A model generated the notes under the pieces. The model saw only the letters and a program-made list of their open reading frames with translations. It did not search any database and was not told the origin of the DNA. A stretch of 64,000 nt of DNA from Takakia lepidozioides. Taxonomy: Eukaryota; Streptophyta; Takakiopsida; Takakiales; Takakiaceae. This document shows, piece by piece, positions 24,052 through 35,360 of the stretch (positions are counted from its first letter, which is position 1; each line of letters opens with the position of its first letter). Made by a program: the position numbers and the translations under genes. The DNA is taken from positions 54,851,053 to 54,915,052 of the forward strand of contig CM060732.1 in assembly GCA_030704615.1 (NCBI GenBank), written 5' to 3'.

Positions 24052-25214
24052 ATGGCCTCGAAAGCCTCCGCCATGCTACGCTCCTTGCAAGCCTGGCCCT
24101 GTGCTGAGAGCTTCGAGAAGGTCCGGGCTTTCCACTCTATACCCTCTCAGCGTTTTCCAAACCGCAGTCAATGCATTTCAAGCGAATTGAGCGTAGTGGA
24201 GACACTGAGAGACGTTCTACAAAGGGTCCTAGTACATGTCGTGTTCTCAGTAGTGGTGTGCAATACATCATCATTGTCTAATGTCGAGTAAAGCAAGGAG
24301 GTTCAGCAGGAAGGAAAAGTAGTGGGTAGTGCATGTCTGGGTGGGCTCGGGCTACTGAGGGTACAGTTTTGGCGATGCGACACAAACTGTCATTATTTTT
24401 CGTGTTGTTTGAGTCCAGTGTCATTCTCAATGGTACGTAGACAGTTTGATGAAGACAGGTTGGGATGGCAGGTTCGAGCTGGAGTTTGGGGTACTCTGGC
24501 TGGGAGTGCAGGGCTGCGTGTGAAGCAAGGGTACAGGATTTATGTTGCAGGGCGTCTGTCGCCAGACGCTTATGTGAACGATAACGACATTCCTCGAAAA
24601 AGTACCGAGGTTGGTGTAACTTCCTTTGTCCCTCAACCTCATCTACATCCAAACTTCAATTTATGCTGGAGTGGGCTTAACACTTTCTAGAGGTGGAAGA
24701 ATACTAGGCCCTTTCACTGTGCGTCTCTTAGCAGCCTTTGTGCAGACACTCTCTCTTGACTTACATACAGTTCCTGTGGGACAATACTGCTGTGGGATCG
24801 TCGTTCATTTTCTTGCCCTGAATTCTTAGTGCTGTCAGAGTCACTCTACAGTACTGAAATCGACATTCTTAGCCCGAGGTAGTTGGTCCTTGGCCAATCA
24901 CAATGCCTGTAATTGTGGGATGGTTTGCAGGCCGTTGGCAGTGTAGACATTGGAAGTAGTTATGTGTAGGACATAAGTTGGGAGGACCTGATGGGTGGGC
25001 TAGGGTCATCTGGAAGGTGGTTGTGAGCTCACCGAGTTTTTGGAAGTCAGAGAATTTCGAGAAGGAATCCTACATCAGGTCTCCTTTGTAGAGACTGAAG
25101 CCAGCAAAGCTCATGATCTTGTAGTTTTTGCTCGCAGGTGAAGCAGAAAGTACAAAACAGATGTGGCAGGAGTTCTCAGATACGTCAGAGTGGTGGGACA
25201 ACCTCTTTGATAAG
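24052..25214 (+). CDS. OSB-like organellar single-stranded DNA-binding protein, incomplete
   Basis: Three pieces support this. First, ATG 24052 opens a mitochondrial-type presequence (MASKASAMLRSLQAWP then RAFHSIPSQRFPNRS). Second, an exon around 24437-24603 encodes FDEDRLGWQVRAGVWGTLAG and KQGYRIYVAGRLSPDAY, matching the second half of the OB fold of plant OSB/mtSSB proteins (WxxxxFWxxLA...GxxIYVSGRL). Third, exon 25138-25214 (acceptor CTCGCAG, donor AAG-GTAGGT) encodes KQMWQEFSDTSEWWDN, matching the start of the OSB-specific PDF motif (LWQxFFxxPxxWWDN). The first OB strands and the rest of the PDF motif (PDFKHK...ALW) were not found before the PPR gene at 25598. Either these exons are diverged or the gene is truncated. 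Such proteins act in organellar DNA recombination surveillance. Confidence 0.5.
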
Positions 25215-25597
25215 GTAGGTGTAAAGTGTTCACTAAGGAGGTTATGCGACTGAAGCTGGTATGATGAGGTTGTGTGGCCTGGATGAGACCCCAGTCCTGT
25301 AAATCAATTTGAGTTTGCTCTCAGTGGCCAAAAAGTAGCAAAAGTGCTCCTTACTGTTGTTATCAGTAGGTTGTTTGAAAGTAGGTTATCCAAGGTCATT
25401 TGAAAGATGCTTGGAGCTCTCATAGTTGTAGCCTTGTCCATATGATACTTTGGTTAAGCTATGGCTTCTCAGCTGTCCACTCGTGTTTGTGACAGCAGAG
25501 TCTAAGATCTTCAGGCTTCAAATGTTATCATACAAATGAGGTCCTTTGGATTGAGCGTTGGTCAAACCCTCCTTGGGTGAAAGCAGCACTCGCTACC

Positions 25598-27769
25598 ATG
25601 ATACAAATTCGAACACAATCTGGTAATTTAATCACCAAGAACTCCACTGGTCCTTGTGGGCATGTGAGGACACTATGCAAGGGAGGACAAGCGAGAGAGG
25701 CACTTCAGATTTTGATCAAACAAGGCATTTCAGCCGACTCCTCCACTTACGTGTGTCTACTGCAGGAGTGCATCAAAGTTGAAGACCTTGAACTAGGAAA
25801 GCGGGTACATAACTGCATTGTTCAAAGTGAATTCCACCCAAGCATCTTTCTACTCAACAACCTTGTCCACATGTATGTCAAGTGTGGGAGCATGGCGAAT
25901 GCTCGGCTAGTGTTTGACAGAATGCCTGAACGAGATGTATTTACATGGACTACAATGATTGCTGGATATGCCAAGGGTGGGTGGGGTAGGGAGGCTTTTG
26001 AGATCTATCAGCAAATGATACAAGGAGGGGTAGCACCTGACAATGTCACATTCATTTGTGTCCTCAAGGCGTGTGCCAGCCTACGGGCTCTGGAAAAGGG
26101 TAAGGATGTCCATGCCGACATTATGAAATCTGGAATTGCACAAGATGTCATTCTGGACACTACCCTTGTCGATATGTATGCCAAATGTGGCAGCATGAAG
26201 GATGCACGTGGAGTTTTTGACAGTATGGTTCAACGAGATGTGGTCTCATGGAATGCGATCCTCACAGGATATGCTCAGCAAGGGTGCGGTCGGGAAGCTT
26301 TTGACATTTATGAACACATGATGGGGGAGGGAATCATGCCCAACATGGTCACGTTCATTTGCATTCTTAATGCATGTGCCAGGCTTGGAGCCCTGGAAAA
26401 GGGCAGAGAAGTGCATGCTGACATCATGAAAGCTGGAATTGGATCATACACAAACTTGGAGAATGCCCTGGTCGACATGTATGCCAAGTGTGGGAGCATA
26501 AAGGATGCACGTCAAGTGTTTGACCATATCATTCGGCGAAATGTGGTTTCATGGAACGCAATGATCACAGGGTATGCTCAGCATGAGTGTGGTAGGGAGG
26601 CTTTGGAGATCTATGAGCATATGAGATGTGAAGGGGTGACACCTAACATGATCTCATTCATTTCTGTTCTGAATGCATGTGCCAAAGTGGCAACGTTGGA
26701 AAAGGGCAAAGAGGTTCATGCTGACATCATCAAATCCGGGATCGTGCAAGATATAATTGTTGAGACTGCCCTTGTCGACATGTATGCCAAATGCGGGAAT
26801 ATGAGGGATGCACGTCAACTGTTTGACAATATGGCTCAACAAGATGTGGTTTCATGGAGTGCGATGATTGCAGGATATGCTCAGCATGGATCTAGTAGGG
26901 AGGCCTTGCGACTTTTTGGCCAAATGCAACAGGAAGGCTTCAAGCCGAATGGTATCACCTATATGTGTGTTCTCTCTGCATGTAGCCATGTGGGTCTAGT
27001 CGATGAAGGCTGTCACTATTTTGACTCCATGAGTCGGGATTACGGCCTCAGTCCTACAGTGGAGCATTTTGGCTGCATGGTGGACCTTCTTGGCCGTGCA
27101 GGGCGATTGCATGAGGCAGAGGACTTTATTAACAACATGCCAATCGAACCAGATGCTTTGGTGTTGAGGGCCTTGCTTGGTGCCTGCAGAGTTCATGGAA
27201 ATGTTGAGGTAGCAGAACGTGCTGCAAGATGCCTTCTCAAGTGGGATCCACAGGATGCTGCAACTTATGTGCTGCTATCAAACATCTATGCTGCAGCTGG
27301 CAGATGGGAGGATACAGCAAAGATGAGAAAGATGATGCAGGACAGAGGTATCACGAAGGATCCAGGGCAGAGCTGCATTCAGGTGGATGATCAGGTGCAT
27401 ACATTTGTTGTAGACGACAAACTGCATCCACAAATTGAGGGAATCCATGCCGAGCTGAAGAGATTGTCTGGGCAAATGAAGGAGGTTGGGTACGTGCCTG
27501 ACACACGCTTTGTATTGCACGATGTGGAGGAGGAGCAAAGGGAGGTTTCTCTTTGCCACCATGGTGAGAAGCTTGCCATTGCGTTCGGGCTCATCAGCAC
27601 AGCCCCGGGGACGCCTCTTCGTGTCATCAAGAACCTTCGGGTTTGCAATGACTGCCACATCGCCACAAAATTCATTGCAAAGATTGTTGGGCGAGCAATT
27701 GTTGTGCGGGATGCCAACCGTTTTCACCATTTCCAAGATGGGGTTTGCTCTTGTGGGGATTACTGGTGA
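25598..27769 (+). CDS. PLS-class PPR protein with E/E+ and DYW domains
   Basis: Intronless ORF of 723 residues; ATG at 25598 is chosen because the frame upstream (to 25577) lacks ATG. About 13-14 PPR motifs of P, L and S type run from residue 25 to about 510, with nearly regular blocks (ALVDMYAKCGSMKDARGVFD; DVVSWNAMITGYAQH; FICVLKACASLRALEKGKDVH). The E region follows (YGLSPTVEHFGCMVDLLGRA; NIYAAAGRWEDTAKMRKMM), then the PG box (KDPGQSCIQV), and a full DYW deaminase domain with HGEKLAIAF, CNDCH and the terminal triplet DYW. The zinc-site His, Glu and Cys residues are present; HGE replaces the more common HSE. Members of this class are C-to-U RNA editing factors in mitochondria or plastids; the target cannot be told. 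No clear presequence is visible. Adjacent internal repeats are very similar to each other, suggesting recent internal duplication. Confidence 0.92.
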   Translation: MIQIRTQSGNLITKNSTGPCGHVRTLCKGGQAREALQILIKQGISADSSTYVCLLQECIKVEDLELGKRVHNCIVQSEFHPSIFLLNNLVHMYVKCGSMANARLVFDRMPERDVFTWTTMIAGYAKGGWGREAFEIYQQMIQGGVAPDNVTFICVLKACASLRALEKGKDVHADIMKSGIAQDVILDTTLVDMYAKCGSMKDARGVFDSMVQRDVVSWNAILTGYAQQGCGREAFDIYEHMMGEGIMPNMVTFICILNACARLGALEKGREVHADIMKAGIGSYTNLENALVDMYAKCGSIKDARQVFDHIIRRNVVSWNAMITGYAQHECGREALEIYEHMRCEGVTPNMISFISVLNACAKVATLEKGKEVHADIIKSGIVQDIIVETALVDMYAKCGNMRDARQLFDNMAQQDVVSWSAMIAGYAQHGSSREALRLFGQMQQEGFKPNGITYMCVLSACSHVGLVDEGCHYFDSMSRDYGLSPTVEHFGCMVDLLGRAGRLHEAEDFINNMPIEPDALVLRALLGACRVHGNVEVAERAARCLLKWDPQDAATYVLLSNIYAAAGRWEDTAKMRKMMQDRGITKDPGQSCIQVDDQVHTFVVDDKLHPQIEGIHAELKRLSGQMKEVGYVPDTRFVLHDVEEEQREVSLCHHGEKLAIAFGLISTAPGTPLRVIKNLRVCNDCHIATKFIAKIVGRAIVVRDANRFHHFQDGVCSCGDYW

Positions 27770-28010
27770 AACGAGCATGCATGAAACGATGTGCAGTGCT
27801 TCAAATATGACAGCATTTTTGTAAGCATCAAATAGAGCGACTTACAAAATTGGACTGGTTCTAAAATTGTATCCTTCATCCACTTTGTTGCACTGCACAT
27901 CCAACACTTCCAGAGACAGGTAGAGAGAGAACATGGATCAGATGCCTCCATCAGTTAGTCACATGCAGTATTCAACTTGCAACGTGGTCAGGCTGCGGGA
28001 ATCTGTCAAA
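27770..28010. other. PPR 3' flank, no gene seen
   Basis: No ORF with recognisable content; a poly(A) signal cannot be assigned with confidence. Confidence 0.4.
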
Positions 28011-28440
28011 TTAGACATGATTGGCAAGTCGTTCAACAGCCGGCAACCGCCTAGGAGCAAAACCTTGAGAGTTTGACAGCACTCGCCAAGCGCGATCATG
28101 GCGGCATCCCCAACCTTGGGGCAGCAATTTTGCAAGATCAGGGTTCACAGGTATATGAACTCCAAGGTCCCCCACTTGAAGTCTTGCAAACAAGGGTTCT
28201 AGGCTAGGGCAATTGTTTGAGAGGGAGTCTAGTGACCTATCAGAGATAGGTTTGGAACGATGGAGATAAACAGCTTGCAGTCTTGGGCACCCTGTGGCCA
28301 GAGCATCAACCCCTTGATCAGACACCTTTCGACAATCAGGTAGATCCACCCACTGAAAATTGGGAAGCCCCAAGCGCACCATCAGTAATCCTTGCATATC
28401 TTAGATTCAAGACAAAGCCTGTCTACTGTTTAGCAGTTGC
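28011..28440 (-). pseudogene. LRR protein fragment (AMN1/F-box-LRR type)
   Basis: On the minus strand, LNLRYARITDGALGA continues in another frame as LPNFQWVDLPDCRKVSDQGV, then CPRLQAVYLHRSKPISDRSL and DSLSNNCPSLEPL. These are cysteine-containing leucine-rich repeats (L.L..C..ITD.G...LA..CP.L). The frame change near 28370, an early stop upstream and the loss of repeat register after 28200 (QGWGCRHDRAWR) mark it as a decayed fragment. The parent would be a substrate-recognition or scaffold LRR protein. Confidence 0.6.
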
Positions 28441-28599
28441 GTTACAAGTTATCATGGGCCAACACGAACTCCTTATGCGAGTTTTTTTCGTTCCCCCAAG
28501 ATTCATCTTTCTCTATCTCAAATTCTGGTGCAAACCTCCTTGTAGTGGAGCATGGAAACTGTACATGAAGTCAAAGTAGACAAAGTAGACAAAATTTAC

Positions 28600-29703
28600 G
28601 GCAAAGATTTTGGACTTATTACGTTATCACGATAGGGTATTACCTACCTTGTGGATAAAAAGTAAACGTAAGAGTAAATAAAGATCGTTTAATATATTTT
28701 TATCACTTCTTTTTCTTTTTCAGAAGGGTTCCAGATTTAGTTCGTCCATCTCCGTTCCCTCCTCACGACTTGTGGCTCCTTCCTAAAGAACTTTGTTCCC
28801 AAGTTTTACCTACATTGTGGACAAAAAATAAATGTAAGAGTAAATAAAAATCGTTTATTTTTTCATCACTTCTTTTTCTATTTCTTTTTCTATTTCAGAA
28901 GGGTTTCAGATTTAGTTCGTGCAGATTTAGTTCGTCTTGTAGCCAATGTGGAAGAGAGGGAGTGAGATGCAGGAGGAGATCCGTGGACAGTCGCAGCTGC
29001 GAGAGAAGTGAAGAGGAATCGAGGCAGAGTAGAGAGGCTTGAGGTATCACAATTTCAGCCAAGTTCTAAATTTTGGATCCCTAGCTCTATTGTGACGCCA
29101 ATTCAAGTCTGCCTCCTCCCATTGAGGGAGGATGGTGTTTGACCAGCGAAAGTGCATGTTGTTGGGAAGACTGGCCGCCTTTACCCCAAGACTGCTCGAA
29201 ATCTTGGAGCACCTTTCTTCCATGCTGTTCTACTTTGTCCCAACAGCCCTCAGTGTCCCCAACTTCGGTACTTGATCCCGGCCTAGACTGGACCTTCGAA
29301 GATCTGCAAATGGAGCTGGGGGAGATTGATGCACGCTACTCAGTGTCGGTGCTTGTGACATGGGGCGATCGGCCTCTTCCCTTGAGTGCTAACGGGATAT
29401 CATGCCGGGAATTATCAGGCGTAGCAAATTTTGGCAGAAAAAGTGCGATCATCAGAATGCGAGCATGAGTATTAGTTCAGACAAAGATAGTGAGGAGGAG
29501 GAAGAAAAGGTTGTGCTTTATACAACCTGCAGTGGTGGTGATTTGTATAAGGAACCTGTCACACCTTCGGTAAAGTGTAATTCAAGAGCTCAACAAGAAG
29601 TAGAGGCAACATGGAGGCCGTTGCTCACACGCACAAATGTTGTGGAAAATGCATATTTCATGCTTCTTCGATCAGACGCAGATCATATTTATCGCAGTTT
29701 CGT
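28600..29703 (+). repeat. R-family repeat, plus orientation
   Basis: Two tandem AT-rich subunits (AAGAGTAAATAAAGATCGTTTAATAT, CTTTTTCAGAAGGGTTCCAGATTTAGTTCGTCC, CCTAAAGAACTTTGTTCCCAAG) occupy 28630-28930. They are followed by GAGGTATCACAATTTCA, an IDARYSV-coding module (29139-29466) and an acidic SDKDSEEEEEKVVLYTTC module (29402-29660). The same order occurs inverted at 36100-40230 and again at 52600-54130. It looks like a gene-derived or non-autonomous element; no enzymatic domain is seen. The chromovirus 5' LTR starts at 29704, inside this copy. Confidence 0.7.
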
Positions 29704-30414
29704 TGTCGCGGCCTTTTGCCTTGAGGGCAGGGGGGGTTGGGACACAAGAGGGGCTGCCCCTGTGGTGGGGGCAGTGGCAACAATAGGTACGGGGGCCGAA
29801 GCACCCTTGAGTGCCTAAGGTACTCAAAGAGGCGGAGGCGCTCACTAGGTGGAGCCTCGCACACCGGGTGCCACGAGGGGTGGTGGTAGCTTAGTGGGTC
29901 TTAGTGGGGGTGGCATATGACTCACCATGGGGCGGAAACTTTGTGGTGGGAGTCGTGGGGAGTCTTCGGACTCACCACGGCCCAATGGGGCTGTGTGGGT
30001 GGGCCAAGACTCACCGCGACTCATCACCGGGAGTCAAGGGTTTTCGTGGTGGTTCGCCATAAAATGACTGGGTTGTTTGTGAAACCCCCGCGGACAGTCA
30101 CAGAAGTATATATAGGGAGCAGTAACCCCGAGAACGGTGCGAGCCCGTTGGTGACCAAAAACTAGTGAGTAAGCGTGCGAGCCGGAAACTGACCAAGGTG
30201 TGGGGAGCTGTTCTGGACTGTCATCGACCAAAGAGAATTTTCACTTGGCCCAAATTGAGAGAGGGTCTCGTGGAGGAGTAAAGGGGGACCGTTATGTCTC
30301 GGTGAGCAGCCGAAGCTCGGGGTTGGCCCAGCGGCCAGTTTGGGAGTTAGGCGCGCACATCACAGCGAGTGACTATGACTTGAAGGGGAGCTTACCGAAG
30401 TGAAGTGCGCGACA
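29704..30414 (+). repeat. 5' LTR of the chromovirus
   Basis: Starts TGTCGCGGCC and ends GACA; pairs with 35361-36088. A TATA-like AGTATATATAG lies near 30107, followed by conserved AGCAGTAACCCCGAGAACGG, a likely transcription start zone. Confidence 0.88.
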
Positions 30415-30416
30415 CT

Positions 30417-30428
30417 TGGTATCAGAGC
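30417..30428 (+). other. Primer-binding site, initiator tRNA-Met
   Basis: TGGTATCAGAGC, complementary to the 3' end of plant initiator tRNA-Met, two bases after the LTR end. It is the usual primer of plant chromoviruses. Confidence 0.9.
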
Positions 30429-30430
30429 TT

Positions 30431-31279
30431 AGAGTTCAGTACGCGATTGTGCTTGAAATCGGCCTCATCACGGGGTCAGGCAAGTCAAAGCGAAAGCGGA
30501 ACGGCCCGAAAGATGATCATCCTAGTGAGCCCAATGGGAGCGACGTGTCACCGAAGCGGCAATTTGAGGAGGCGATTCATGCTTTTGAAAGCAAGGCCGC
30601 GCAAGAACGAGAGGAATCTGAGGAGTCGGAGCCCGAGGACCTCCCGGAGGCTCCGCCAGACCAACAGATGTCTCCCATGCCAGCAGCCTTTTGGGAAGGG
30701 TTGTTGACGCAGTTTGGCGGGACGTTGAAAGACATGTTGAAGGCTGTTAATGCCACTTCCACTAAGGCAAAGTTTAAGGTGAAGCCTAAGGAACCCGGCA
30801 CCTTCGAGGGCGTCCGAAATCGTAAGGCACTCAATACCTAACTCTTGAAGCTAGAGGAGTACTTCCGGGCGGCCAAGTTGAGTGACGAGGATTGGGTGCA
30901 AGTGGCTCCCACCTATTTGAGGGGCTATGCTCAACAATGGTGTCAAAAACGTCTTTATGACCGAGGTCCAATCCCAAAAACCTTGAGCTGGAGTGGGTTC
31001 AAGGAGCTTACGAAAAGACTGTTTGTGCTCCTCAACGCGTCTTGGCTCGCCCGGGACAAGATGAGGAATTTGAAGCAAACGGATGATATTCGGGGATATG
31101 TTCAGGCTTTCAATGTGCTGTTACTCAAAGTCGCGGACATGGCAGAACCAGAAATGGTCTTCAACTTTGTGGCGGGACTGGCTCCATGGGCAAGGCGGAA
31201 GTTGGAGGACAAGTCACCTAAGACTTTGAACGAGGCAATTGAAATGGCTAAATGTTTCTCGGATGTCCCTAGGGGATAA
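30431..31279 (+). pseudogene. gag of the chromovirus
   Basis: One frame encodes a charged N-terminus (GSGKSKRKRNGPKDD; EESEESEPEDLPEAPPD), then FWEGLLTQFGG and KEPGTFEGV, an in-frame TAA at 30839-30841, and the retrotransposon gag core (LEEYFRAAKLSDEDWVQVAP; YAQQWCQKRL; FVAGLAPWARRKLE). The stop replaces a codon in the conserved W-L stretch before the gag core. No zinc knuckle is visible before the protease. Confidence 0.75.
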
Positions 31280-31289
31280 TTTCCGAAAC

Positions 31290-34200
31290 TAACGTGTCGT
31301 TGTTGGTGGACACAGAAGCATCGCACTCCTTCATGACACCGGCAACGACACGGAAGCTGGGGCTCCCGACAAATGATGTGGGGGCCTCCATTGAAGTGTG
31401 TTCTGTCAAAGGATAACCACAATTGGCGACGAGGTTGACGTTTGATGTTCCTCTTCAGCTCGGGAGTTAGGAGAGACGTGAGAATTTCACCATTTGCGAG
31501 ATCGATGGAGTGGATCTCATTTTTGGGAATGACATTTTTGAGCAAATCCGGAGCAGTCATGGATGGCCGCAAGAGAGTAGTCACGCTACCGTGTGCAAAT
31601 GGTGGCGAAATTTTACGAGTGTCGCAAACGCCCAACCCCGTGGGAGTGCGAATAAACCTTATGTCAGCAAGAGAGTGGGCCGTGGAGAAGCCACACGAGC
31701 CCCAGTTTTTGCTTTACGTAAGACAAGTGGGGGGAGAAGGCGATAGGGAGCCGAGCCCAGATTGGATCAAAGAGATCTTGGAGAAATACCAGGATGTGAT
31801 GCTGGAGGATTTACTAAGCGGCTTGCCACCGCGAAGAGGAGTTGACCACAAGATAGAGGTGATATCAGGATCGGAGCCGCCTACCAAAGCGCCCTACCGG
31901 TTGAGCCACAGAAAGTTGGTCGAGTTGAAAGCCCAGCTCAAGGATCTAATGTCAAAGGGGTCTATCCGGCCGAGTAAGTCACATTACGAAGCTCCGGTGT
32001 TATTCGCAGACAAGAAGGATGGGACGTTGCGAATGTGTGTCGATTACAGGGCTTTGAATAAGGTGACCGGTACCCTTTGCCAAGGATCGACGACCTCTTC
32101 GATCGGTTGGCAGGAGCAAAATATTTCAGCCGGATCGATTTGCACTCCGGCTACCATTAAATCCGAGTGGTGGAAGGAGATGAGGGGAAGACCGCGTGCA
32201 GGACAAGACATGGTTCATATGAGTTCTTGGTGATGCCTTTTGGGCTCACCAACGCACCTGCGACCTTTAGCACACTAATGAACAACATTTTCCAAAAGTG
32301 GTTGGATGACTTTGTGATCGTGTACATCGACGACATCTTGGTGTACTCGAAAACAAAGGAAGAGCACATGTAGCACCTCAAAATGATGTTCCAGAAATTG
32401 CGGGAAGAGAAGCTGTATGCCAAAGCTTCAAAGTGCGAATTCGGGGTCACAAAAGTGGAGTTCCTAGGGCATGTGATTATACAGGATGGGATCAAAATAG
32501 ATGAGAGAAAGGTGAGGGCGATCTTGGACTGGGATCCTCCGACTTCGGTCCCGGGAGTGCGATCCTTCCTAGGACTTGCCTCCTATTACCGAAAATATGT
32601 GAGAAATTTTGTCAAGATCGCGGGGCCGCTGTCGGACCTTCTGTGTAAGTCCAAGGTATGGGTATGAAACACCTTTTGTGGCCAAGCTTTTGCTGAGTTG
32701 AAGCAGCGGATGGCGAAAGCTCCGGTCCTGAAAATCCCAGAGTTCGACCGTCCATTTGAGATTCATACAGATGCGTCAGACTTCGCAATTGGGGGTGTAC
32801 TCATGTAGGATAGACGTCCAGTGGCTCACAAAAATAAGAAACTAAATGAACTGGAGCGACGGTGGCCTACGCACAAGAAAGAAATGAATGCGGTGGTACA
32901 CTGCCTTGAGCTTTGGTGCCACTATGTTGGTTCCAACCCGGTGAAGGTGTTTACGGATAATGTCACGGTGAAGTATTTTGCCACATAGCCTAAGTTGTCC
33001 CCAAAACAATTTAGGTGGCAAGACACTTTGGCGGTGTTCGACGTGGATATCAAGTACAAACCGGGACGGGACAATGTGGTGGCCGATGCTTTAAGTAGAA
33101 AGCAGCAGCTCATGTTGGTATACAGGGGCGAGACAGCGCTCCAAAGGAAGATCCGGAAGGCGTACCGGAAGGATGAGATGGCGAAGTCCGTGATGCGGGA
33201 CTTGAGGATAGGGTTAAATCGCAGTTCCATTTGCACAATGGACTGCTTCAGTACAAGCAAAAGCATCTCTACGTGCCGAATGGAGGGATCAGAGATAGTC
33301 TCTTGAAATAATGCCATAATGGCCCGCTTGCGGGCCACGGTGGAGCTAAGCGCACCGGGACACTCTTGAATAAAGAGTATTTATGGCCCAAACTGAGGGA
33401 GGAGGCCGAGGAGTATGTCAAGACATGCACTACATGCCAACAAAATCGGAGCGAGTACAAAAAACAAGTGGGGCTGTTACAACCCTTGCCGATTCCAGAG
33501 GTGTCTTGGGAAAATGTCTCGATGGATTTCATGATTACTATACCGCTGTCAAAAGGATTCAATGCAATCATGGTGGTGGTGGATAGGTTCAGTAAAATGG
33601 GCCATTTAATTCTCACTAAAGAGACGGCAACGGCACAGGAGACGAGGCGACTTTACTTCGCCCACGTCTTCAAGCATCATGGACTCCCGAAGGATATTGT
33701 CTCGGACCGTGATCCAAAGTTTACATGTAAATTTTGGAGGGCACTTTGGAAGAAGATGGGGACGAGACTCAAGATGAGTACGGCCTTCCGACCTACGACG
33801 GACGGCCAAACGGAAAGAGTGAATTTCGTGGTGAAGCAGATCTTGCGGAATTATGTGTCGGCAGACCAATCAGACTAGGTGGAGCACTTGGATGCGGCAG
33901 AGTTCTGTTATAATAACATAAAACACTCCGCAACGGGAGTTTCCCCTTTCGTATTGGTCTATGGAAAAGCACCTTTGGTGCCGACAAGTTGGGCCGCCCA
34001 GGACGTTGGAGAATCGGCAGCAGTAGCGGTGCTCGAAGAACGCAAGCGTTTGTAGAAGCTCACAAAGTACAACATTGCCAAATCTAGAAAATGGTATAAA
34101 CGGCAGGCGAATCGGAAGCGGAGGGAAGTTAAGTTTGAGGCAGGCACGGAGGTCTGGTTGAACATCAAAGAATTTTCGACTACCTCCGGAAGTGTGTCCG

Positions 34201-34545
34201 AAGTTCGTACCTCCGTATGCGGGGCCCTTTCGCATCCGAAAGGTTATGAATGAGGATGTGTACGAATTGGAGCTGCCGGAAAATAACAAGGTGCATCCGG
34301 TATTCCACGTCTCCCTTTTGAAGCCTTACTTCAAAGATGAAGCGCGTCCGAATCGGCATCAAGTGTTGCGTCCGCCACCTGTGTTGTTGGATCATGAAAA
34401 TGAACCTGAGTACGAGGTGGAGACAGTGCTTAAGTCGAGGAGGTTCAAGAATCGAGAAATGGAGTATCTTGTGAAATGGAATGGCTATCAGCAAGTGGAG
34501 GTAACTTGGGTGTGTGGGATGAAATGCATGCTTAGTCCGGCTTAG
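31290..34545 (+). pseudogene. pol of the chromovirus: PR-RT-RNaseH-INT-chromodomain
   Basis: Protease region VSLLVDTEASHSFM (31300): the catalytic motif DTGAS reads DTEAS. RT starts near 31765 ([32 protein letters not shown]), changes frame at about 32065 and continues with [15 protein letters not shown] and [11 protein letters not shown] (32330). RNase H: PFEIHTDASDFAIGGVL (32755), with stops near 32806 and 32987. Integrase: zinc-binding and catalytic core at 33300-33880 (ENVSMDFMITIPLS; DRDPKFTCKFW; TDGQTERVN). The C-terminal part (KFVPPYAGPFRIRKV; VYELELPENNKVHPVFHVSL) is followed by a chromodomain (YEVETVLKSRRFKNREMEYL, VKWNGY) that loses frame before its terminal helix. Chromodomains of such elements direct integration to methylated-histone chromatin. 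Confidence 0.85.
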
Positions 34546-35360
34546 CTAGCTCAGGAATCCGATTGCAAAAACTTGTATTGTACAAGTTTTGGTATAAATG
34601 AAATGGTTTCCAAATGTTGTGTGTCTTATTTTGTTTGGAATGGTGATACATGGTATGGTTGGCTAGTGTGTAGAATGCATGTTAGCTTACAAAAGTGGGA
34701 GAGGTAAATTGGATTAATCGTGTATTTGCGTAGTGCCAAAATCAGGTGACTCCCATCCAAGGAGCAAGAAAACTTGCGCCTTCTTTGGGAGTTCACGTGC
34801 TAGTTCACACCTGGCGCGTGCGCGTACTATAATTGCGCTATCGAGGGGGTTGCCTTGTAGTGCGGGCTAACGCGGAAGTTACGTGCTTCCGTTCACGTAC
34901 TATAATCGTGTAGCCTCGGGACAAAGTCGTAGTGCGGCTTCGGCGTGTTCCCGTACCTCAGGCCAACATTCCAAGGCGGACCCAATTGTAGTGATTGGGG
35001 CGCATGGTTAGTTCAAGGTGAACCCTTGCTCAAGGTGATGCTAAAAGTGGCATCATGAGTGGTCGCAAGCAATGTTGTTGCAGTAAGGCGATTCGATCCT
35101 CGGGGAGGATCCTTCTTTGGCCTTGAAGTAGGCCAAGAAGAGCACTGGGTGGAGCTTGAGAGGCTCCACCCTTGGCCGGGACTTGGAGGAAGTCGGCCGA
35201 ACTAGCTAGTGAAGAGTTGAGTTAAGTGGGGGTTTGGTTCTTTGCCATGGGACGCCATGGTACGGAAACAAACTCCTTGATGTGGGACGCCACAACTTGG
35301 ATGTTCGTTTCTACAAATGGACCAGTCGATGAGGACATCGACTCCCTATTGGTAGGGGTG
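34546..35360 (+). other. Chromovirus 3' untranslated region and polypurine tract
   Basis: No coding content. GGTAGGGGTG (35351-35360) directly before the 3' LTR is the probable polypurine tract. CACGTACTATAATCGTG and GCGCGTACTATAATTGCGC phrases at 34800-34920 form short repeats. Confidence 0.5.

Noticed and set aside
23603-24190. 195-codon plus-strand ORF
   Set aside because: Starts at a weak context, runs through the CPN10/OSB intergenic region and overlaps the OSB-like presequence in another frame; no recognisable domain.
25577-25597. PPR start at 25577
   Set aside because: The codon there is GTG; the first ATG in frame is at 25598.
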